Origin: Collinsella sp. TF08-11AT
GTDB taxonomy: Bacteria > Actinomycetota > Coriobacteriia > Coriobacteriales > Coriobacteriaceae
DNA length: 64,000 bases
Reading direction: 5' to 3'
NCBI RefSeq assembly: GCF_003437035.1
Contig: NZ_QSRL01000012.1
Location: 10,635 to 74,634 of the forward strand
Position numbers and translations under genes: made by a program
Part shown: in pieces, positions 8,724-16,303 of the stretch
How the letters are laid out: every line of letters begins with the position of its first letter
How positions within the stretch are numbered: position 1 is the first letter of the stretch
Notes under the pieces: model-generated
Databases searched by the model: none
The model's input: only the letters and a program-made list of their open reading frames with translations
What the model was told of the DNA's origin: nothing

Positions 8724-9498
8724 CGGAGCCCTCACCGCCCATCATGGCAACGACCTCCATAATGCGGTCGAAGAACTCTCGGCGGTCGGTGTCGCCGCGG
8801 CGCAGCTCGGTGAAGATCTTGCCGTCGCGAATGAACAGCACACGGCTCGTGTAGCTGGCGGCAAAGCTGTCGTGCGTGACCATGAGCACGGTGGCGCGTA
8901 GGCGGCGGTTAAGGGCCTCCAGGCTCTCGAGCAGCAGGCGAGCGCTCTTGGAATCGAGGGCGCCGGTGGGCTCGTCGGCCATGATCATGGTGGGGTCGGT
9001 AACGAGCGCGCGAGCCGCGGCAACGCGCTGCTGCTGACCGCCGGACATCTGGTAGGGATACTTGTCGAGCACCTGACTGATAGACAGACGCGCGGCTACA
9101 TCCTGCACGCGGGTCGAAATTTCGGCCGAGTTTGTGCGGGCGATGGTGAGCGGCAGGGCAATGTTCTCGCGTGCCGTGAGCGTATCGAGCAGGTTGGAGT
9201 CCTGGAAGATAAAGCCGAGCTCCTCGCGGCGGAACTGCGAAAGCTTGGCCTGTTTCATGCGCGTCACATCCTGGCCGTTGATGCGAATGGTGCCACTCGT
9301 GGCGCTATCGATGGTCGACACGCAGTTGAGCAACGTCGACTTGCCCGAGCCCGAGGCGCCCATGATGCCGACGAATTCGCCGCGGTTGACGGTAAAGCTG
9401 ACATCGTTGAGCGCGCGGGTCACGTTGCCCAGCGCTCCATATACCTTTTCGAGATGCGCGACCTCCAGTACCGGGGTCGCCGTTTGCGTGGTTTGCAT
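8713..9498 (-). CDS. ABC transporter ATP-binding protein (BceA/LolD-like)
   Basis: The 261-residue ATPase pairs with the overlapping FtsX-like permease. Walker A is GASGSGKST, the signature motif MSGGQQQRVAAARAL, Walker B TMIMADEPTGALD, and the switch histidine MVTHD. The FQDSNLLDTLTARENI segment is typical of MacB/BceA-type ATPases. The ATG at 9498 follows AAGGA. Its divergent partner is the Nudix-Vsr gene; a long palindrome at 9574-9607 lies between them. Confidence 0.93.
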   Translation of the reverse strand: MQTTQTATPVLEVAHLEKVYGALGNVTRALNDVSFTVNRGEFVGIMGASGSGKSTLLNCVSTIDSATSGTIRINGQDVTRMKQAKLSQFRREELGFIFQDSNLLDTLTARENIALPLTIARTNSAEISTRVQDVAARLSISQVLDKYPYQMSGGQQQRVAAARALVTDPTMIMADEPTGALDSKSARLLLESLEALNRRLRATVLMVTHDSFAASYTSRVLFIRDGKIFTELRRGDTDRREFFDRIMEVVAMMGGEGSDAL

Positions 9499-9573
9499 AC
9501 CGAGTCCTTTCTTGCGATTAGTCTACGGCATCTATAGTCGCAAGGAGCCGAGTCGGCTACCATCGATATGGCT

Positions 9574-9607
9574 TACGCTTGCCTTACCGTTGCGTAAGGT
9601 AAGCGTA
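9574..9607. promoter_or_regulatory. 34-bp palindrome, candidate MerR-type operator
   Basis: TACGCTTGCCTTAC (9574-9587) and GTAAGGTAAGCGTA (9594-9607) are inverse with one mismatch, separated by CGTTGC. The CCTTAC..GTAAGG core resembles sites of MerR-family activators, which often lie between promoter elements. It sits between the ABC exporter and Nudix-Vsr genes and could control either. No MerR gene is in the window. Confidence 0.55.
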
Positions 9608-9642
9608 GTCTGCCATGTGTTGATGTTGAGAGAGGGCTCCTG

Positions 9643-10629
9643 TTGAAGACTGTTCATGTTGCCGCTGGGATCATTCGCAAGGAAGGATCTGACGAGCTGC
9701 TTGCCGTGCAGCGCGGCTACGGCAGCATGCAGGGACTATGGGAGTTCCCGGGCGGCAAACTTCTGCGCGGCGAGACACCCGAAGACGCCGTGCGCCGCGA
9801 GCTTATGGAAGAGCTACAGGTAAAAGTCACCAACCTGCGTGATTTCTACACCGTTGAGCATGACTACCCCGATTTTCATCTCTCCATGGAGTGTTACTAC
9901 TGCTCGCTCGCCGATGAATCCGATGAGCCCCAGAAACACGACCGCCAGCTTGATATCCGCTGGATTCCACGCACCTCGCTTGCCACGGTGGAATGGATGC
10001 CCGCCGACAAGGGGCTCATTGATGCTCTGATTGAGTTAAAGGAAGATCGGCTTGAGGCAAGCTCCGCCGATGACACCGCGCCCAACACAACCGACAAACC
10101 CGCCACCAAACCCAAGCGCGCACCTAAACGCCGCAGCAAAAAGCGTCCCAAGCCCGGTCTGCTCGACGGCATCGATACCTCGGACCTCTCCGCTGACGAG
10201 CGCGAACTGGTCCGCCGTCGCGCCGCCATCAAAAAGTCCATGAAGGGCAACAAGCGCGCCAACACCAAGCCCGAGCTGCTCGTACGTCAGCGCCTACGGG
10301 CCGCGGGCCTTACGGGCTATCGTTTGGAATGGAAGGTACCCGGCAAGCCCGACATCGCCTTCCCCGGCCGCAAGATCGCCATCTTCGTCAACGGTTGCTT
10401 TTGGCACCGCTGCCCCAAGTGCAACCCAAGCCAGCCCAAGCGCAACGTTGAGTTTTGGGAGGCAAAGTTCCGTCGCAACGTCGAGCGCGACCGTGCTGCT
10501 GTGGCAGCGCTCACTCAAATGGGCTGGACGCCCATAACCATCTGGGAATGCGAACTCAAAAAAGACCGCATCGACGCCACGATGGAAAAGGTCATCGAGC
10601 AGGTGCGCGCCACAGAGCCGCAGCGCTAA
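9643..10629 (+). CDS. Nudix hydrolase (MutT-like) fused to a Vsr-type mismatch endonuclease
   Basis: A 328-residue, two-domain protein. Residues 1-130 are a MutT-like Nudix domain with a complete Nudix box (G38, E44, R52, E53, E56, E57), the family that removes oxidised nucleotides such as 8-oxo-dGTP. Residues 140-165 are a basic, Lys/Arg/Pro-rich linker. Residues about 200-325 match very-short-patch-repair endonucleases: ANTKPELLVRQRLRAAG, GKPDIAF with the likely catalytic Asp (237), and FVNGCFWHRCPKC with metal-type Cys/His (252-262). Vsr nicks at T:G mismatches beside 5-methylcytosine sites. The start is a TTG at 9643 with AGAGGG upstream. No cytosine methyltransferase is adjacent, so the Vsr target is unclear. 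The reading frame is continuous, so the fusion looks genuine. Confidence 0.88.
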   Translation: MKTVHVAAGIIRKEGSDELLAVQRGYGSMQGLWEFPGGKLLRGETPEDAVRRELMEELQVKVTNLRDFYTVEHDYPDFHLSMECYYCSLADESDEPQKHDRQLDIRWIPRTSLATVEWMPADKGLIDALIELKEDRLEASSADDTAPNTTDKPATKPKRAPKRRSKKRPKPGLLDGIDTSDLSADERELVRRRAAIKKSMKGNKRANTKPELLVRQRLRAAGLTGYRLEWKVPGKPDIAFPGRKIAIFVNGCFWHRCPKCNPSQPKRNVEFWEAKFRRNVERDRAAVAALTQMGWTPITIWECELKKDRIDATMEKVIEQVRATEPQR

Positions 10630-10882
10630 CAGCGAGCATTCACACGCTACGCACGTCCGCGCCACATCCACGTCACAAACCTTAGAAAGCCCTTAAGCTC
10701 AAAACCTTTCAAGAATGTTACTCGATACCTCTGACCTGCAGCTTCATCGTAACACCAAACCAGGTTAAGCCTTTCTTTAGCGCTTCTTTGCGGCAGCCGC
10801 GGCATAATGTAGCCAGCGCACGGGACCTAGCAGCAAACCCCGAGCGCATCCTTTTGGTGGATATCGAGGAGGCCGCAAAAGC

Positions 10883-11092
10883 ATGCATTCTTCCAATGAC
10901 GCAGCACAGCAGCCATCCCTAAAACATGCAAACCTTTTCTCCTTCCCCCCGACACAGAGAAACGGCCTCCTCGACTCCCCCACCACAAAAACCAAGCGCT
11001 CAGCCGATCAGAGCCTCAACTTACGAGCATCCTTCGAAAAGCTCCAAGCATCCCTAGACAAGGCGTTCCCCGAACAGGCAAGAGCAATCTAA
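10883..11092 (+). CDS. Possible 69-residue hydrophilic protein
   Basis: The ATG at 10883 is preceded by a strong GAGGAGG ribosome-binding site. The product is polar, without membrane segments or recognised motifs (MHSSNDAAQQ start, KTKRSADQSLNLRASFEKLQ middle). It lies in the 488-base gap between the Nudix-Vsr and AraC genes, the rest of which shows nothing definite. A real small gene and a chance frame are both possible. Confidence 0.4.
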   Translation: MHSSNDAAQQPSLKHANLFSFPPTQRNGLLDSPTTKTKRSADQSLNLRASFEKLQASLDKAFPEQARAI

Positions 11093-11105
11093 GCCCATCG
11101 CGCTT

Positions 11106-11120
11106 TATACTGATGCCATG
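11106..11120 (+). promoter_or_regulatory. TATACT -10 element directly before the AraC start codon
   Basis: TATACT (11106-11111) lies six bases before the ATG at 11118, so transcription would start at or next to the start codon. No ribosome-binding site is seen, which suggests a leaderless mRNA. No good -35 is visible. Confidence 0.4.
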
Positions 11121-12056
11121 CGAAACATGGATCACATAGAATTGCACCGCGGAGGACGCGAGGAAGCGTTTCCCGAGACCGCCGAAGACTGGCCCTATAT
11201 TGCCGAACGCGCAGAATTCGCTCGCTATCCGGGCAATTCCGTCCCCTGGCACTGGCATTCCGAAGTTGAGCTTTTCTACATGGAGCAGGGAGCGATTGAC
11301 TATCGAACGCACGCGGCTCATGAGCACGTACGCTTTGAGGAAGGGTCCGCCGGCTTTATCAACGGCGGCGTTTTGCACAGCACGCTGCAATCACCCAATT
11401 CGGCGCCAGCCATTCAAATGCTGCATATCTTTCAGCCGTCGATGCTCGGCGATCCCGCGGGACGTCTCCAAAAGCGCTACATCAACCCATTGCTTCAATG
11501 TCGAGGCGTCGATGTGCTCAAATGGTCGCCCACCAATCCCGACGATATGCCCTTTATCGATTTGCTGAAAAGCTCCTTTAGCCACGACCTTCAACGGCCG
11601 CAGAACGAGATGGCGCTTCGAAATAACTTGTCAGGGCTCTGGATTCAGATTTACGCCAAGGCCGAACCGCTCTTTTCCTCCGACAACGCCTCTTGGATGA
11701 CCAGCCGCGACGTACAGTTCAAGGCAATCCTGGACTTTATCCGCGCAAACTATGCAGCCGCTGTAGATGTGCCCCAGATGGCATCTGCAGCCGGCGTAAG
11801 CGAAAGAGAGTGTTACCGCATTATCGAAGCTTGCGCAGGAACGACCCCGGCGGCATATCTGCGCGCATACCGCGTAAACCGTGCTTGCGAACTTTTGGCA
11901 CACACCACGCGAACGGTCCAGACAGTCGCGCGCCAATGCGGCTTTGCGACAGCAAGCCATCTTGGCCAGGTATTTAAAGAACAAATGGGATGCACTCCTT
12001 CGAGCTATCGAGCAGCGAGGCAGAATCTCGATAGTACCAGGCAGAAATCCCGCTAG
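11118..12056 (+). CDS. AraC-family transcriptional regulator with cupin sensor domain
   Basis: A 312-residue regulator. The N-terminal half contains the cupin pattern VPWHWHSEVELFY and FINGGVLHSTL, expected to bind a small ligand such as a sugar. The C-terminal AraC double helix-turn-helix runs from FKAILDFIRANY through AAGVSERECYRIIEACAG and ends CGFATASHLGQVFKEQMGCT. It is followed 56 bases downstream by a HAD phosphatase gene on the same strand. The target is unknown. The start has a -10 element immediately upstream rather than a Shine-Dalgarno sequence; the ATG three codons later is an alternative. Confidence 0.9.
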   Translation: MRNMDHIELHRGGREEAFPETAEDWPYIAERAEFARYPGNSVPWHWHSEVELFYMEQGAIDYRTHAAHEHVRFEEGSAGFINGGVLHSTLQSPNSAPAIQMLHIFQPSMLGDPAGRLQKRYINPLLQCRGVDVLKWSPTNPDDMPFIDLLKSSFSHDLQRPQNEMALRNNLSGLWIQIYAKAEPLFSSDNASWMTSRDVQFKAILDFIRANYAAAVDVPQMASAAGVSERECYRIIEACAGTTPAAYLRAYRVNRACELLAHTTRTVQTVARQCGFATASHLGQVFKEQMGCTPSSYRAARQNLDSTRQKSR

Positions 12057-12112
12057 CCCTTCTTCTGTCACTGCATCAAACTTGCAGGCAAACAACAGAG
12101 AGGAGCAATCAT

Positions 12113-12736
12113 ATGAAGCACTTTGACCATATCGTATTTGACGTTGATGGGACATTGGCAGATACAGAAGAAAGCGTTCTATCATCGCTTGTCCAGATTG
12201 TCCAAGAAGAGACCGGCAAAACGCTCCCCCGACACGAGCTTGAATTTGCCCCCGGCATACCCGGCAAGGATGCCCTTGAGAAACTTGGAATCTACTCGCA
12301 GGCAACGTTGAATCGCTGGTGCCAAGTTGCTGCCAGTTTTAAAAGCACCATCAGCGTGTTTCCAGGCTTGCTTGAAGTCATCGCAACACTCGCCAACAAC
12401 GGCTGCAAACTTGGCATCGTCTCCTCACGTGCGCGCGACGAATACACAGACGAAATTGCACCCCTTGGCTTCGATAAGTTTTTTGAACACATCATCCTTG
12501 TCGAAGACACAACCGAGCACAAGCCTTCGCCCGCACCCATGCTCGAATATCTCCGACGTACGGGCGCGAATCCTGGCAACGTCGTCTACGTTGGCGACAC
12601 CGTCTACGACGAACAATGCGCAACTTCAGCAGGGGTCAGTTTTGCCAGAGCAGCATGGGGATCACACCAAGACATCCCAAACGCCACCTACAACCTCAAA
12701 ACCCCCAACGACCTGCTAACCCTAACAACCAAGTAA
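12113..12736 (+). CDS. HAD-family phosphatase (phosphoglycolate phosphatase-like)
   Basis: A 207-residue HAD hydrolase with the nucleophile motif FDVDGTLADTE, a helical cap, the Ser of motif II (LGIVSSRARDEY), the motif III Lys (EHKPSP) and the motif IV acidic pair in VVYVGDTVYDEQ. It should dephosphorylate a small phosphorylated metabolite such as phosphoglycolate, a nucleotide or a sugar phosphate; the exact substrate cannot be read. GAGGAG lies nine bases before the ATG. It may be co-transcribed with the AraC gene. A long bidirectional palindrome separates it from the convergent aldolase gene. Confidence 0.88.
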   Translation: MKHFDHIVFDVDGTLADTEESVLSSLVQIVQEETGKTLPRHELEFAPGIPGKDALEKLGIYSQATLNRWCQVAASFKSTISVFPGLLEVIATLANNGCKLGIVSSRARDEYTDEIAPLGFDKFFEHIILVEDTTEHKPSPAPMLEYLRRTGANPGNVVYVGDTVYDEQCATSAGVSFARAAWGSHQDIPNATYNLKTPNDLLTLTTK

Positions 12737-12799
12737 CCCCCGCGCCCCACCCTTTCAGCCCCAACGCCACAAGGGCGACGACCTCGAGTAGGTCAACCT

Positions 12800-12924
12800 G
12801 GGAGGGACGAGGGCTTAGTTCCCCAATCTTTCCGCAGGGGGCAAAAAGCCTCGCCGCACGAAGTGCGCAGCGAGGCTTTTTGCATGCCCGAGGACGATTG
12901 GGGAACTAAGCCCTCGTCCCTCCC
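12800..12924. terminator. 125-bp perfect nested palindrome between convergent genes; bidirectional terminator
   Basis: The outer arms (12800-12828 and 12896-12924) are 29 bases long and perfectly inverse, for example GAGGGCTTAGTTCCCC against GGGGAACTAAGCCCTC. Inside is a 14-bp perfect stem, GCAAAAAGCCTCGC (12841-12854) with GCGAGGCTTTTTGC (12870-12883), capped by CGCAC-GAA-GTGCG. The inner stem is a bidirectional terminator; the outer arms are far longer than termination needs. Confidence 0.8.
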
Positions 12925-12957
12925 CGGGATCTATTTTGAGTCGGAGTACCCTTGCTG

Positions 12958-13815
12958 TTACTCTGCTTTGCCCACAGAGTTGAGGTTGGTCATGCGGATC
13001 TTAACCAGCTCAGTGATCTCACGCATACCCTCCTTGGCCGGCTTCTTGGGATCGAAGCAGGCGGGGTTCTCGGCCATGTAGGCCATGAAGCCCTTGGTGT
13101 AGGCCTGACGCAGCTCGGTGGCGTAGTTAACCTTGCAGATGCCGTTCTTCACGGCCTCGGCAACCTGCTCATCGGGCACACCGGAGGTACCGTGCAGAAC
13201 CAGCGGCACGTCGACGGCGTCGCGGATGGCCTTGACCACGGACTGCTCGATGTGAGGATCGCTCGTGTACACGCCGTGGCTGGTGCCAACGCCAATGGCC
13301 AGCGAGGTGCAGCCGGTGCGCTCGACGAACTCCTTGGCCTCGGCCGGATCGGTGTAGGGGCTCTCGCCCTCAACCGCGGGACCGTCGTCCTCCTTGCCGC
13401 CAACCTTGCCGAGCTCGGCCTCGACGGGCACACCCATGGCGCGGCCAGCGTCGGCGACCGACTTGGTCAGGGCGATGTTGTCCTCGAAGGACTCGTGCGA
13501 ACCGTCGATCATGACGGAGGTGTAGCCAGTGCGGAAAGCCTGCATGCAGCGGTCATAGCCATCGCCGTGGTCGAGGTGCAGAGCGACGGGCACGGAAGCG
13601 CGCTCGGCAGCAGCCTTGACCATGCCGTAGAAGTAATCCAGGCCAGCGGTCTTGATGGTGCCCGGGGTGGTCTGCATGATGACGGGGGACTTGGTCTCCT
13701 CGGCGGCAGCCAGAACGGCCATAACAAACTCGAGGTTCTCGACGTTGAAAGCGCCAACGGCGTAGTGGCCGGCCTGAGCGTCCTTGAGCATCTTTTCGGT
13801 GGTAACAAGTGCCAT
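12958..13815 (-). CDS. Class II ketose-bisphosphate aldolase (fructose/tagatose-1,6-bisphosphate)
   Basis: A 285-residue zinc-dependent aldolase of the FbaA/GatY family, with the metal-site motif LHLDHGDGYD, GYTSVMIDGSHESFEDNI, the glycine-rich VEAELGKVGGKEDD, and LVLHGTSGVPDEQ with NYATELR. Length fits the GatY/KbaY tagatose-bisphosphate type. The window carries LacA, LacB and LacC but no class I LacD, so this enzyme plausibly cleaves tagatose-1,6-bisphosphate; ordinary glycolytic fructose-bisphosphate aldolase is equally possible from sequence. The ATG at 13815 follows GAGGAG; the open frame upstream to 13956 lacks similarity. A DeoR-family gene is divergent. Confidence 0.9.
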   Translation of the reverse strand: MALVTTEKMLKDAQAGHYAVGAFNVENLEFVMAVLAAAEETKSPVIMQTTPGTIKTAGLDYFYGMVKAAAERASVPVALHLDHGDGYDRCMQAFRTGYTSVMIDGSHESFEDNIALTKSVADAGRAMGVPVEAELGKVGGKEDDGPAVEGESPYTDPAEAKEFVERTGCTSLAIGVGTSHGVYTSDPHIEQSVVKAIRDAVDVPLVLHGTSGVPDEQVAEAVKNGICKVNYATELRQAYTKGFMAYMAENPACFDPKKPAKEGMREITELVKIRMTNLNSVGKAE

Positions 13816-14052
13816 GAGCGTTTGCTCCTCTCCCTCGCCCGCATCTGGACATCGGGCGTACGTGTCCGCAAGGCGTTTTACCTTGCGTTTTGCTTCGCTC
13901 ATTGTATGAAATTCAGCGGCTCTGCACGTGCGAGATATTGAGCCCATGCAGGTCAATACAGTCGTTTTTGAAAAGTAAACGGAAGGAATTGGAGCTGAGT
14001 GGGCGTGTTCGATATTGAATTTTGGGCGTTCAGCGTCTTTCTTTTATAGAAA

Positions 14053-14083
14053 AAGTAAGTAATCGAAAGGCGTTTTCTTACTT
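14053..14083. promoter_or_regulatory. AT-rich divergent promoter region with a short inverted repeat
   Basis: The 335-base region between the aldolase and DeoR genes (13816-14150) becomes strongly AT-rich after 14035. AAGTAAG (14053-14059) pairs with CTTACTT (14077-14083) and GAAAATGAACGAAAATG contains a short tandem repeat. A binding site for the divergent DeoR protein is plausible but not shown. Confidence 0.35.
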
Positions 14084-14150
14084 AAAAAGAAAATGAACGA
14101 AAATGGACTCAACACAATTCCTGCAAATTTAGGTTGAGGATGGAGCAGCT

Positions 14151-14954
14151 ATGGCCCACGCAACAACCCGGGCTTTCGCCGATGAGCGCCGCGCCGCCAT
14201 CATGGAAATGCTCGAGCATAACGCCTCCGTTCAGGTGGCAGACATCGCCCAAACCTTTGGCGTGTCCTCCGTCACCGCCCGTGCCGACCTGGACGCCCTC
14301 GCGGAGTCCGGCAAGCTGCGCCGCACACATGGCGGCGCTGTGTCGCTCCACAAACGCCTAACCGTCTCCACGCAGGATCGCCGCATCAATGTCAACGTCG
14401 CCGCCAAGCAGGCCATCGCGCAAAGCGCCATCGAACTCGTCAGTGACGGCGACACGTTGCTCGTCGACTCGGGCACCACGGCGCTCGAGTTCGTCCGGCT
14501 CCTCGATCAGCGCGACGGTATCACCGTCATCACGGCCGACATTACCATTGCCGATTACATCGACGAGAGCATGCCCTCAGTCGATGTCGTCATGCCGGGC
14601 GGGGCGCTGCGCAAAGGCCATCGTTATCTGTACGGACCGCTCACTATGCAGGCGCTCCAAATGGTCCACGCCGATCTTGCCGTCATGTGCCCTGGAGCTT
14701 TTGTTCCCGGCTGCGGCTTTACGACCGACTTTCCGCAGATGGCCGAGACCAAAGCGGCTATGGTCGGTGCCGCCCGTCAAAGCGTCGCCCTTATGGACGC
14801 CAGCAAGGTTAACGGACGCGGCATGTACCGCTTTGCCGAGCTGACCGATGTCGACACCATCGTGATGGACCGTGATCCCGATGGCGCCGTCGCCACCTCA
14901 ATCGCCGAGATCGTCGACAACGCCCGCCCAAATCTCCTCATCGCCGGCGCTTAA
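14151..14954 (+). CDS. DeoR-family transcriptional regulator
   Basis: A 267-residue DeoR/GlpR repressor. The N-terminal winged helix reads ERRAAIMEMLEHNASVQVAD, then IAQTFGVSSVTARADLDALAESG and the typical RTHGGA. The C-terminal sensor domain has LVDSGTTALEF and the phosphosugar-binding region through DASKVNGRG. Members usually bind phosphorylated sugars and repress a neighbouring sugar operon; the divergent aldolase is the obvious target. No strong Shine-Dalgarno is seen (GGATGGAGC overlaps the region before the ATG). A terminator follows the stop codon. Confidence 0.9.
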   Translation: MAHATTRAFADERRAAIMEMLEHNASVQVADIAQTFGVSSVTARADLDALAESGKLRRTHGGAVSLHKRLTVSTQDRRINVNVAAKQAIAQSAIELVSDGDTLLVDSGTTALEFVRLLDQRDGITVITADITIADYIDESMPSVDVVMPGGALRKGHRYLYGPLTMQALQMVHADLAVMCPGAFVPGCGFTTDFPQMAETKAAMVGAARQSVALMDASKVNGRGMYRFAELTDVDTIVMDRDPDGAVATSIAEIVDNARPNLLIAGA

Positions 14955-14959
14955 ACAAA

Positions 14960-14990
14960 AACCACCACAAAGGTCTCCTTTGTGGTGGTT
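14960..14990. terminator. Bidirectional terminator between DeoR and flavodiiron genes
   Basis: AACCACCACAAAGG (14960-14973) pairs perfectly with CCTTTGTGGTGGTT (14977-14990) around a three-base loop, with A-rich sequence on the left. Confidence 0.75.
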
Positions 14991-15013
14991 GAGCATCAGA
15001 AGTGAATGTGTCG

Positions 15014-16174
15014 CTACTTGGAAAGCTCGTCGGCGAGGGCCTCGATCTGAGCGCGCGAGGCGTCGTTGAGCGAGCCCAGCACGGTCACCTTGTTCTGCGC
15101 CAGGGTGATGTCCTTCATGCCCTCGAGCTCCTTGGTCATAACCTTGGCAGCGGTGGGCGCCCAGGAGCCGGCCTCAACGAGCGCCACCGTACGGTTCTGA
15201 TAGGCGTGCTCGGCAAGCGTGTGGATGAAGGTGCTCATAAACGGGAAGATCTCGCCCTGATAGGTGATGGAGGCGAGTACCAGGCGGTCGTAGCGGAACG
15301 CATCCTCAACGGCCTCGGCCATATCGTCGCGAGCCAGGTCAAAGACGGAGACCTTCTGGCCGCGAGCCTCGAGCGCTGCGGCGAGCTCCTCGACGGCGGC
15401 CTTCAGATGGCCGTAGACGCTCGCATAGGCAATGGTGATGCCCTCGTCCTCGGGCTGATAGCTCGACCAGGTGTTGTAGGTGTCGAGGTAGTAGCCCAGG
15501 TTCTCGGTCAGCACGGGGCCGTGGAGCGGGCAGATAATCTGGATGTCCAGGTCGGCGGCCTTCTTGAGCACGGCCTGCACGAACTTGCCGAACTTGCCGA
15601 CGATGCCAAAGTAGTAACGGCGCGCCTCGCAGGCCCAACCCTCGGGATCCTCGATGTCGTTGGCGCCAAACTTGCCAAAGCCGTCGGCACTAAAGAGCAC
15701 CTTGTCGGTGGCCTCGTAAGAGAACAGCACCTCGGGCCAGTGCACGTTGGGAGCGCCGACAAACGTTAGGCTATGACTGCCCAAATCGAGCACGTCGCCC
15801 TCTTTGACGACCATCTTACGCTCGGGGAAGTCGGTGCCAAAGTAGTTGACCATCATGCGGAAAGCGCCCATGCTGGCCACAATCTGCGCTTGGGGATAGC
15901 GCTCCATAAAGGCGGCGATGCCGGCGGAGTGATCGGGCTCCATATGGTGAATGACCAGGTAGTCGGGCGTGCGGCCGTTGAGCACGGATTCGAGGTTACC
16001 AAGCCACTCATCGACAAAGCCGCCATCGACCGAATCGGCGACGGCAATCTTCTCGCCCAAGATAACGTAGCTGTTGTATGCCATACCGTTCTCGGACACA
16101 TCGTACTGGCCCTCGAACAGGTCAATGTCGTGATCGTCGACGCCAACGTAGCGGATATCCTTGGTGATCTCCAT
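15014..16174 (-). CDS. Flavodiiron protein (FprA-type oxygen/NO reductase)
   Basis: A 386-residue protein with an N-terminal metallo-beta-lactamase domain binding a diiron centre (HHMEPDHSAG, then PNVHWPEVLFSY, FSADGFGKFG and CPLHGPV) and a C-terminal flavodoxin domain (IAYASVYGHLKAAVEELA, ASITYQGEIFPFM). Such cytosolic enzymes reduce O2 or nitric oxide and protect anaerobes. The start at 16174 has a perfect AGGAGG nine bases upstream; upstream in-frame codons (to 16216) lack similarity. The gene appears monocistronic. Confidence 0.93.
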   Translation of the reverse strand: MEITKDIRYVGVDDHDIDLFEGQYDVSENGMAYNSYVILGEKIAVADSVDGGFVDEWLGNLESVLNGRTPDYLVIHHMEPDHSAGIAAFMERYPQAQIVASMGAFRMMVNYFGTDFPERKMVVKEGDVLDLGSHSLTFVGAPNVHWPEVLFSYEATDKVLFSADGFGKFGANDIEDPEGWACEARRYYFGIVGKFGKFVQAVLKKAADLDIQIICPLHGPVLTENLGYYLDTYNTWSSYQPEDEGITIAYASVYGHLKAAVEELAAALEARGQKVSVFDLARDDMAEAVEDAFRYDRLVLASITYQGEIFPFMSTFIHTLAEHAYQNRTVALVEAGSWAPTAAKVMTKELEGMKDITLAQNKVTVLGSLNDASRAQIEALADELSK

Positions 16175-16303
16175 CAGGCAAAGCCTCCTAGATAGACAAA
16201 AGAGCCCGTCTATCATAGCACTCGGCTACATCCCAACAGCTATCTACCGACATCCTTACCGATTGTTATTGAAATGCGATAAAACGCCGTTTATCAGCAC
16301 AAA

